7,205 nucleotides of DNA. Source: JAOUJD01 sp964353935 (lineage in GTDB: Bacteria > Pseudomonadota > Gammaproteobacteria > Burkholderiales > Burkholderiaceae_F). Under the pieces are notes generated by a model that did no database searches, had not been told where the DNA came from, and worked only from the letters and a program-made list of their open reading frames with translations. Of this stretch, positions 1 through 6,214 are shown in pieces; position 1 is the stretch's first letter; each line of letters begins with the position of its first letter. The stretch covers positions 1 to 7,205 of the forward strand of contig CAYGXL010000135.1 in assembly GCA_964353935.1 (NCBI GenBank). Reading direction: 5' to 3'. A program made the translations under genes and the position numbers.

Positions 1-1248
1 CCGAAAGGCGACCCGGCCGGGCCGCTGCAGGCGTTGATCATCGACTCGTGGTTCGACAACTACGTCGGCGTCGTGATGCTCGTTCGCGTGGTCAACGGCC
101 TGATCAAGCCCAAGGACAAGATCCTGCTGATGGCGACGGGCGCGACTCACCTCGTGGAGCAGGTGGGCGTGTTCACGCCGAAGTCGCGTGCCCGCGAGCA
201 GCTGTCGGCCGGCGAAGTCGGCTTCGTCATCTCCGGCATCAAGGAACTGCGTGACGCCCACGTGGGGGACACGGTCACCCATGTGAGCCGTGCGGCCGCC
301 GCGCCGCTGCCGGGCTTCAAGGAAGTGAAGTCCCAGGTCTTTGCCGGACTCTTCCCGGTCGAGTCCAACCAGTACGAAGCGCTGCGCGACGCGCTGACCA
401 AGCTGCAGCTGAACGACGCGTCGCTGCACTTCGAGCCCGAGGTATCGCAGGCCCTCGGCTTCGGTTTCCGCTGCGGCTTCCTCGGGCTGCTCCACATGGA
501 CATCGTCCAGGAGCGCCTCGAGCGCGAGTACGACATGGATCTCATCACCACCGCGCCGTCGGTGGTGTACGAGGTGCTGCTGCGCGACGGCAGCGTCGTG
601 TCGGTCGAGAACCCGGCGAAGATGCCCGACCCGGCGAAGATCGAGGAGATCCGCGAGCCGGTCGTCGATGTGACGATCTTCGTCCCGCAGGAGTACGTCG
701 GCCAGGTGATCACGTTGTGCATCGGCAAGCGCGGCGTCCAGACCGACCTCACCTACCACAGCCGGCACGTGATCCTGAAGTACGAACTGCCGCTCGCGGA
801 GATCGTCATGGACTTCTTCGACAAGCTGAAGTCCGTGTCGCGCGGTTATGCCTCGATGGACTACGAGTTCAAGGAGTACCGCGCGGCCGATGTCGTCAAG
901 GTCGACATGCTGATCAACGGCGATCGCGTGGACGCGCTGTCCGTGATCGTGCACCGGGCCAACGCGATGTACCGCGGGCGCGAGGTGACCGCGAAGATGC
1001 GGAAGCTGATCCCGCGGCAGATGTACGACGTCGCGATCCAGGCCTCGATCGGCGCGAACATCATCGCCCGCGAAGACGTCAAGGCGCTGAGGAAGAACGT
1101 GCTGGCCAAGTGCTACGGCGGGGACATCACCCGCAAGAAGAAGCTGCTCGAGAAGCAGAAGGCCGGCAAGAAGCGGATGAAGCAGGTGGGTACGGTTGAA
1201 ATTCCGCAGGAAGCCTTCCTGGCCATCCTGCAGGTGGAAGACAAATGA
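1..1248 (+). CDS. lepA: Elongation factor 4 (LepA/EF4), 3' part
   Basis: LepA is a ribosome-associated translational GTPase related to EF-G; it is implicated in back-translocation and in 30S subunit assembly. The reading frame is open from the first base, so the gene is cut by the window edge: 415 codons are visible, against about 600 residues in the family. The GTP-binding domain is missing and lies upstream. The visible part begins at the domain II barrel (ALIIDSWFDNYVGVV), continues through the conserved GFGFRCGFLGLLHMDI stretch (457-504), and ends with the LepA-specific C-terminal domain, including NVLAKCYGGDITRKKK and GKKRMKQ (about 1096-1185). These match E. coli LepA closely from memory, with no frameshift or gap. 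The TGA at 1246-1248 overlaps the lepB ATG by four bases, which fits the classic lepA-lepB operon and translational coupling. Identification is essentially certain; only the true start is unseen. Confidence 0.98.
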   Translation, partial: PKGDPAGPLQALIIDSWFDNYVGVVMLVRVVNGLIKPKDKILLMATGATHLVEQVGVFTPKSRAREQLSAGEVGFVISGIKELRDAHVGDTVTHVSRAAAAPLPGFKEVKSQVFAGLFPVESNQYEALRDALTKLQLNDASLHFEPEVSQALGFGFRCGFLGLLHMDIVQERLEREYDMDLITTAPSVVYEVLLRDGSVVSVENPAKMPDPAKIEEIREPVVDVTIFVPQEYVGQVITLCIGKRGVQTDLTYHSRHVILKYELPLAEIVMDFFDKLKSVSRGYASMDYEFKEYRAADVVKVDMLINGDRVDALSVIVHRANAMYRGREVTAKMRKLIPRQMYDVAIQASIGANIIAREDVKALRKNVLAKCYGGDITRKKKLLEKQKAGKKRMKQVGTVEIPQEAFLAILQVEDK

Positions 1249-2135
1249 ACTTTGCCTTGATCCTGTTCCTGCTCACGGTGCTCACCGGGGTGCTGTGGGT
1301 GCTGGACAAGCTCGTGTTCGCGAAGCAGCGCCGGGCGCGCGCCGCGCGCCTCATCGCCGACTTCGACCAGCGCAACGCCGCGGCGCTGGCGCGCAAGGAA
1401 CCCATCGTCGAGCAGGAGCGGCGTTCCATCGAGGATGGAGCGGTCCGCCAGCCGGCCTGGCTCGAGTACACGGCCAGTTTCTTCCCGGTGATCCTGCTGG
1501 TGTTCGTGCTGCGCTCGTTCCTGTTCGAGCCGTTCCGGATCCCGTCGGGGTCGATGATCCCGACCCTCGAGATCGGCGACCTCATCCTCGTCAACAAGTT
1601 CGAGTACGGCATCCGCCTGCCGGTGGTGAACAAAAAGGTCGTCGAGATCGGCCAGCCGAAGCGGGGCGACGTGATGGTGTTCCGCTACCCGCTGAACCCG
1701 TCGCAGGACTACATCAAGCGGGTCGTCGGGCTGCCGGGGGACCGGGTCGAGTACGTCAACAAGCGGCTCACCATCAACGGCCAGCCGGTGCCGATGATGA
1801 AACTCGACCCGTACTACGAGGCCGACCGGATGCAGTACTTCACGCAGTTCGTCGAGAAGTTGGGCGCGGTCGAGCACCGCGTCATCGTGGCCGACCAGGT
1901 TCCGCCCGGACTGGGCGGCGGGTACCCCAATACCCACCCGGGAGCCTGCCAGTACAGCGGGAGCGGAGTGGTCTGCCAGGTCCCGCCGGGGCACTTTTTC
2001 GTGATGGGCGACAACCGGGACAACAGCGAGGACGGCCGGTTCTGGGGGTTCGTGCCGGAAGAGAATATCGTCGGTCGAGCCTTCTTTATCTGGATGAATT
2101 TTGGCAATATCGGACGCATCGGAAGCTTTAACTAG
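1245..2135 (+). CDS. lepB: Signal peptidase I (LepB)
   Basis: This inner-membrane serine protease (family S26, Ser/Lys dyad) removes signal peptides from exported preproteins on the periplasmic side. The 296-residue protein has two hydrophobic segments, about residues 3-22 and 76-93, with a charged cytoplasmic stretch between them, as in E. coli LepB. The catalytic serine is S103 in IPSGSMIPTL, and the general-base lysine is K158 in DYIKRVVGLPGD. The GDNRDNSEDGR box lies at 255-265. C235 and C244, just before VPPGHFFVMGD, could form a disulfide; this spacing and the ending RIGSFN resemble betaproteobacterial LepB as I recall it. The ATG overlaps the lepA stop (ATGA). AGGTGGA at 1232-1238, six bases upstream, is a good ribosome binding site and fixes the start. 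All key residues are present. The last 50 bases are unusually AT-rich for this window. Confidence 0.98.
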   Translation: MNFALILFLLTVLTGVLWVLDKLVFAKQRRARAARLIADFDQRNAAALARKEPIVEQERRSIEDGAVRQPAWLEYTASFFPVILLVFVLRSFLFEPFRIPSGSMIPTLEIGDLILVNKFEYGIRLPVVNKKVVEIGQPKRGDVMVFRYPLNPSQDYIKRVVGLPGDRVEYVNKRLTINGQPVPMMKLDPYYEADRMQYFTQFVEKLGAVEHRVIVADQVPPGLGGGYPNTHPGACQYSGSGVVCQVPPGHFFVMGDNRDNSEDGRFWGFVPEENIVGRAFFIWMNFGNIGRIGSFN

Positions 2136-2151
2136 AAGTAATATTGCTAAA
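2100..2151. repeat. Imperfect inverted repeat spanning the lepB stop codon
   Basis: TTTGGCAATAT at 2100-2110 is complementary to ATATTGCTAAA at 2141-2151, with ten Watson-Crick pairs and one G-U pair (2103 with 2148). The 30-base loop contains the lepB TAG (2133-2135). The arms lie in the most AT-rich stretch of the window: only 7 of the 30 bases at 2131-2160 are G or C. No T tract follows, so it does not look like an intrinsic terminator. It could be an RNA fold that affects lepB/DUF4845 expression or mRNA processing, or it could be chance in AT-rich DNA. The complementarity is seen directly; any function is inference. Confidence 0.35.
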
Positions 2152-2172
2152 TTCTTGAAAAGACTGGGGAAG

Positions 2173-2556
2173 ATGGAAACTCAAACCAGAAATCGGCAGC
2201 GGGGGATGAGCCTCATTGGCCTCATCTTCGTGGGTCTGATCGTGGTGTTCCTCCTGATCCTCGGCTCGAAAGTCGTGCCGGCGGTCGTCGAGTACATCGC
2301 GATCGAGCGGGCGGTGCAGAAGATCAAGAACGAAGCGTCCACCGTGCGTGACATCCAGACTGCCTTCGAACGGCATCGGACGATCGACGACATCACGTCG
2401 ATCACGGCCGCGGACCTCGACATCACCAAAGAGGGCGACAAGGTCGTGATCAGCTATGCGTACCAGAAGAAGATCCCGATCCTCGACAAGGTGTCGCTCG
2501 TCATCGATTTCGCCGGCACCACCCGGGACCGGCAGTCAGCGAAGGCCGTTCCTTGA
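2173..2556 (+). CDS. DUF4845 family small membrane protein with pilin-like N-terminus
   Basis: This is a 127-residue protein of unknown function, of the kind found between lepB and rnc in many beta- and gammaproteobacteria (DUF4845 as I recognise it). After a basic leader (METQTRNRQRG) comes one hydrophobic segment, about residues 12-31 (MSLIGLIFVGLIVVFLLILG), followed by a soluble domain of about 95 residues, probably periplasmic. The RQRG/MSLIG arrangement resembles a type IV prepilin cleavage site and helix, but glycine stands at position +5 where pilins usually have glutamate. The ATG at 2173 is chosen because it yields the usual short basic leader; its ribosome binding site is poor, as GGGGA is only two bases away. 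In-frame alternatives are ATG 2206, which would lose the leader, and TTG 2155 or TTG 2101, which would lengthen it. It lies 37 bases after lepB and 24 before rnc. Family assignment is likely; function is unknown. Confidence 0.85.
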   Translation: METQTRNRQRGMSLIGLIFVGLIVVFLLILGSKVVPAVVEYIAIERAVQKIKNEASTVRDIQTAFERHRTIDDITSITAADLDITKEGDKVVISYAYQKKIPILDKVSLVIDFAGTTRDRQSAKAVP

Positions 2557-2580
2557 CCGGCCGGTATCGGACCCAAGGCG

Positions 2581-3375
2581 ATGGAACTGACGGCGCTTGA
2601 AGAGCGCCTCGGCTACACCTTTGCTCAGCGCACGCTGCTCGAGCAGGCCGTCACTCACCGCAGCCACGGCGCAGTCCACAACGAACGCCTCGAGTTCCTC
2701 GGCGACGCCGTCCTGAACTGCGCGATCGCGCACCTGCTGTTCGCGAAGTACGCGCGGCTGGACGAGGGTGACCTGTCGCGGCTGCGCTCCAACCTGGTCA
2801 AGCAGCAGTCCCTCGCGGAGATCGCGGAGAGACTCGTCCTTTCCGACTTCCTGCGGCTGGGCGAAGGCGAGATGAAGAGCGGTGGCTTCCGCCGCCCGTC
2901 GATCCTGGCCGACACGATGGAGGCCATCTTCGGCGCGATTTTCGTCGAGAGCGGCTTCGAAGCCGCCCGGGTGGCGATCGGCAAGCTCTTCGAGCCGGTG
3001 CTGAAGACCGTTGACCCGAAGACCCTCGGCAAGGACAGCAAGACGCTGCTGCAGGAGTACCTGCAGGGCAAGCGGATCGCGTTGCCCGTCTACACCGTCG
3101 TCGAGACCCGCGGCGCCGCTCACAACCAGGAGTTCGAGGTCGAGTGCTCGATTCCCAAGCTCGACATCAGCGTCCGAGGCAGCGGGCGCAGCCGCCGGGC
3201 CGCCGAACAGTCGGCCGCGAAGCAGGCCTTGGAGACGGCCCAGCACGCGATGGCGCTGCTCGGCCGAAGGCCGCGGAAGAAGCCGGCCGCGCCTGGGCCT
3301 TCCGTGGACGAGCCGCCGGCCAAGTCGGCCGACGGCGAGGGCGCGCCGGTCCAGACGGCCGACCAGACCACCTGA
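2581..3375 (+). CDS. rnc: Ribonuclease III
   Basis: RNase III cuts double-stranded RNA; it processes the rRNA precursor and degrades structured mRNAs, acting as a Mg2+-dependent dimer. The catalytic domain spans about residues 1-145 and carries the signature NERLEFLGDAVL with E35, E38 and D42, plus D111 and E114 in DTMEAIFGA, equivalent to E. coli E38, E41, D45, D114 and E117. The double-stranded-RNA-binding domain covers about residues 151-224 and ends with the basic helix RSRRAAEQSAAKQAL. The protein has 264 residues against 226 in E. coli. The excess is a low-complexity tail (about 228-264), first basic (RRPRKK), then Pro/Ala/Asp-rich. The start is fixed because the upstream in-frame stop is the TGA of the DUF4845 gene, and no other start codon lies between. 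The Shine-Dalgarno is weak (AAGG at 2575-2578, only two bases away). rnc followed by era is a widely conserved pair, often with rnc autoregulation by RNase III in enterobacteria. Confidence 0.98.
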   Translation: MELTALEERLGYTFAQRTLLEQAVTHRSHGAVHNERLEFLGDAVLNCAIAHLLFAKYARLDEGDLSRLRSNLVKQQSLAEIAERLVLSDFLRLGEGEMKSGGFRRPSILADTMEAIFGAIFVESGFEAARVAIGKLFEPVLKTVDPKTLGKDSKTLLQEYLQGKRIALPVYTVVETRGAAHNQEFEVECSIPKLDISVRGSGRSRRAAEQSAAKQALETAQHAMALLGRRPRKKPAAPGPSVDEPPAKSADGEGAPVQTADQTT

Positions 3376-3385
3376 CGACGGCACG

Positions 3386-4282
3386 ATGGACCAGGCCGCG
3401 CCGCGGCGCGTAGGCATGGTGGCCGTCATCGGCCGCCCGAACGTCGGCAAATCCACCCTGGTGAATGCGCTCGTCGGCGAGCGCGTGAGCATCACGTCCC
3501 GCAAGCCGCAGACGACGCGCGACCGCGTGCTCGGCGTGCGGACCGACGCCGACGCCCAGTACATCTTCGTCGACACCCCGGGCTTCCAGCGTCGCCACCG
3601 CTCGGCGCTGAACAAGCGCATGAACCAGCAGGTGAAGGGCGCGCTGGCCGACGTCGACGTGATCGTGCTGGTCATCGAGGCCACCGGCTGGCGGGCGGAA
3701 GACGAGGCGGTCCTGCAACTCCTGCCCGAGGGGTCGGACCGCGTGATCCTGGCGATCAACAAGACGGACGCGATCGCCGAGCGCGAGAAGTTGCTGCCGC
3801 TGCTCGCCGAGTCGATGGGCCGCTTTCCCTTCCATGCGATCGTCCCGGTCAGCGCCGAGAAGAAGCGCCAGCTCGACGACCTGCTGAAGGAGGTCGCTCC
3901 GCTGCTGCCCGAGGGCATGCCGCTGTTCGAGGCCGACCAGTACACCGACCGCAGCGCGCGGTTTCTCGCGGCGGAGCAGGTGCGTGAGAAGGCGTATCGG
4001 CTGCTGGGCGACGAGCTGCCGTACGGGATCGCGGTGACCATCGACAAGTGGGACGAAACCGACGCCGGTGCCGAGATCGTCGCCACGCTCGTGGTCGACC
4101 GCGAGGCGCACAAGCCGATCGTGATCGGCAAGGAGGGCGCGAAGCTGCGCGAGATCTCGCGGCTGGCGCGTGCCGACATCGCCGAGATGCTCGGCAAGCG
4201 GGTCCACCTCGAGGTCTGGGTGCGCGTGAAGAAGGGCTGGAACGACGATGCGCGCGCCCTTCGGACGCTCGGCTATGACTGA
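3386..4282 (+). CDS. era: GTPase Era, 16S rRNA-binding ribosome assembly factor
   Basis: Era is an essential GTPase that binds the 3' end of 16S rRNA through a KH domain and helps mature the 30S subunit. The 298-residue product is close to the family norm (E. coli 301). The G domain shows G1 GRPNVGKST (16-24), the switch I QTTRDR (42-47), G3 DTPG (63-66), G4 NKTD (125-128) and G5 SAE (156-158). The C-terminal KH domain has the GxxG loop as VIGKEGAKLREI (246-257). The ATG at 3386 gives a ten-residue leader before the first strand, typical of Era; ATG 3416 would cut into it. There is no strong Shine-Dalgarno, and the rnc stop is only ten bases upstream, so coupling to rnc translation is plausible. 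A 14-base palindrome lies just inside the gene. The 3' end overlaps recO. All motifs are intact. Confidence 0.98.
   Translation: MDQAAPRRVGMVAVIGRPNVGKSTLVNALVGERVSITSRKPQTTRDRVLGVRTDADAQYIFVDTPGFQRRHRSALNKRMNQQVKGALADVDVIVLVIEATGWRAEDEAVLQLLPEGSDRVILAINKTDAIAEREKLLPLLAESMGRFPFHAIVPVSAEKKRQLDDLLKEVAPLLPEGMPLFEADQYTDRSARFLAAEQVREKAYRLLGDELPYGIAVTIDKWDETDAGAEIVATLVVDREAHKPIVIGKEGAKLREISRLARADIAEMLGKRVHLEVWVRVKKGWNDDARALRTLGYD
3397..3410. repeat. GC-only 14-base palindrome just after the era start codon
   Basis: CGCGCCGCGGCGCG is a perfect palindrome that begins nine bases after the era start codon (ATG 3386-3388). In RNA it could fold as a 5-bp all-GC stem with a CGCG loop within the ribosome footprint at initiation. 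Because rnc ends only ten bases upstream of era, ribosomes finishing rnc could open it. The palindrome is seen directly; a role is inference, and chance is reasonable in DNA this GC-rich. Confidence 0.4.
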
Positions 4283-5042
4283 GGCGCTGGAGGCGCCGGT
4301 CAAGCGCGCCACCCGCAAGCGCGCCGCCGACGTCCGCGTCGACCATCAGCCGGGCTTCGTGCTGCACGGCTATCCGTGGCGCGAGACCAGCCTCGTCGTC
4401 GAGTTCTTCAGCCGCGACTATGGGCGCGTGGCCCTGGTCGCGCGTGGCGCCAAGCGGCCGACCTCGCACTTCCGCGGGCTGCTGTCGCCGTTCAATCCGC
4501 TCGCGGTCGGCTGGAGCGGGCGCAACGACATCAAGATGCTGGTGCGCGCGGAGTGGCTGGGCGGCATGCAGCCGCTGCGCGGCGACGCGCTGCTGGCAGC
4601 GTTCTACGCGAACGAACTGCTGGTGCGCCTGCTCGCGCGCCTGGATCCGCACGAGCGCCTCTTCGGCAGCTACGTCGAACTGCTGCAGGCACTGTCGCAC
4701 GACGCGCGGCACGCCACGGCGCTGCGCGTGTTCGAGCTCGACCTGCTGCACGACATCGGGTACGCGGTGCCGCTCGACCGCTGCGCCGACGGCGAGCCGA
4801 TCGACGCCGACGCGCAGTACCTGTTCGGAGTGGGGCAGGGCGCGCAGCGGCTCGAGCGCGGCGATGCCGACGACGGCAGCCGGGTGTCGGGACGCACGCT
4901 GCTCGCCATGGCCGCGCGCCGCTTCGACGACGAGCGCGTCGCGGCGGAGGCCAAGGGCGTGCTGCGCCGGGTGATTCGTTACCATCTTGGCGCCAAGCCG
5001 CTCAACACGCGGCGCATCCTGCAGGACCTGAAACAGCTCTAG
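4275..5042 (+). CDS. recO: DNA repair protein RecO
   Basis: RecO works with RecR (and RecF) to load RecA on SSB-coated single-stranded DNA and to anneal complementary strands during gap repair. With the ATG at 4275 the product has 255 residues. A basic N-terminal stretch (residues 9-21) precedes the OB-fold, which opens with GFVLHGYPWRETSLVVEFFS (27-46) and includes GRVALVARGAKRP. The helical C-terminal part contains FYANELLVRLLARLDPHERLF (110-130) and ends with YHLGAKPLNTRRIL (236-249), a typical RecO tail. Only one cysteine (C170) is present, so the four-cysteine zinc site of some RecO proteins is absent, as in E. coli. The start is uncertain: ATG 4275 overlaps era by eight bases without a clear Shine-Dalgarno, whereas in-frame ATG 4248 would add nine residues (overlap 35 bases) and has GAAGGG at 4231-4236, eleven bases upstream. 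Family assignment is firm. Confidence 0.95.
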   Translation: MTEALEAPVKRATRKRAADVRVDHQPGFVLHGYPWRETSLVVEFFSRDYGRVALVARGAKRPTSHFRGLLSPFNPLAVGWSGRNDIKMLVRAEWLGGMQPLRGDALLAAFYANELLVRLLARLDPHERLFGSYVELLQALSHDARHATALRVFELDLLHDIGYAVPLDRCADGEPIDADAQYLFGVGQGAQRLERGDADDGSRVSGRTLLAMAARRFDDERVAAEAKGVLRRVIRYHLGAKPLNTRRILQDLKQL

Positions 5043-5060
5043 CCGCGGATCCAACCCATC

Positions 5061-5812
<752 letters not shown>

Positions 5813-5816
<4 letters not shown>

Positions 5817-6214
5817 TCTACGGCATCGGCGTCGACCTGATCGAGATCGCCCGCATCGAGGCGGCCTGCGCCCGTTTCGGCGATCGCTTCGCACGTCGCA
5901 TCCTCACCGAGGGTGAACTGGAACGGTGGAACGCGCGACGCGCGCGTTCCGAGACTCGCGGCATTGCCTACCTCGCGACACGCTTCGCGGCGAAGGAGGC
6001 GATCTCCAAGGCGCTCGGGCTCGGCATGCGGATGCCGATGACGTGGCGCGCGGTCGAGATCGTCAACGACCCGAGCGGCCGCCCGATCGCGGCCGCGCAC
6101 GGCGAGCTGCGGGCGCACATGCAGAGCCGGCGGTTGCGGCTGCACGTCTCGCTGACCGATGAACGCCTGATGGCGACCGCCTATGCGATCGCCGAAGTGG
6201 AGGGTACGTCGTGA
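5813..6214 (+). CDS. acpS: Holo-[acyl-carrier-protein] synthase (AcpS)
   Basis: AcpS transfers the 4'-phosphopantetheine arm of coenzyme A to the serine of apo-acyl carrier protein, making the active carrier for fatty acid synthesis; it normally acts as a cytoplasmic trimer. The 133-residue protein carries the signature GIGVDLIEIARIE (4-16) with the Mg2+ ligand D8, and RFAAKEAISKALG (57-69) with E62, the second conserved metal and CoA-site residue. The C-terminal strand HVSLTDERLMATAYA (111-125) matches the family's HVSLSH/HVTLAD region. The loop between W39 and RFAAKEA holds an Arg-rich stretch (ARRARSETRG), about five residues longer than I recall for E. coli AcpS. That loop is encoded over a perfect hairpin. 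The ATG overlaps the pdxJ stop (ATGA), and the TGA overlaps the nagZ GTG. Both overlaps imply translational coupling. Confidence 0.96.
5928..5950. repeat. Perfect 10-bp inverted repeat with 3-base loop inside acpS
   Basis: GGAACGCGCG at 5928-5937 is followed by the three bases ACG and then by its exact reverse complement CGCGCGTTCC at 5941-5950. In mRNA this would be a very stable hairpin. It lies wholly inside acpS, over codons 39-46 (from W39 to S46), in the variable loop before the conserved RFAAKEA motif. No run of T follows, so it is not an intrinsic terminator. The repeat is certain; whether it matters is unknown. Confidence 0.6.
6199..6204 (+). promoter_or_regulatory. Ribosome binding site for nagZ
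   Basis: GGAGGG at 6199-6204 is the strongest Shine-Dalgarno match seen among the gene starts here. It ends six bases before the GTG at 6211, which is ideal spacing. It lies within the last codons of acpS and decides in favour of the GTG start for nagZ. Confidence 0.8.

Noticed and set aside
2101..2132. Possible sigma-70 promoter with TTGGCA at 2101-2106
   Set aside because: At spacings of 16-18 bases the -10 candidates match TATAAT poorly. The better TTTAAC (2127-2132) is 20 bases away and lacks key positions. TAATAT at 2139-2144 has no -35 partner.
2556..2565. Palindrome ACCGGCCGGT just after the DUF4845 stop codon, as a terminator
   Set aside because: The stem would be very short with no loop, there is no T tract after it, and rnc begins 15 bases later.
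3261..3273. CGGCC-GAA-GGCCG inverted repeat in the rnc tail
   Set aside because: A 5-bp GC stem is common by chance in this composition and lies inside coding sequence without a T tract.
2536..4197. A 553-codon open frame on the minus strand opposite rnc and era
   Set aside because: It is a shadow of two well-conserved genes; its Ser/Arg-rich composition is that of an antisense frame.
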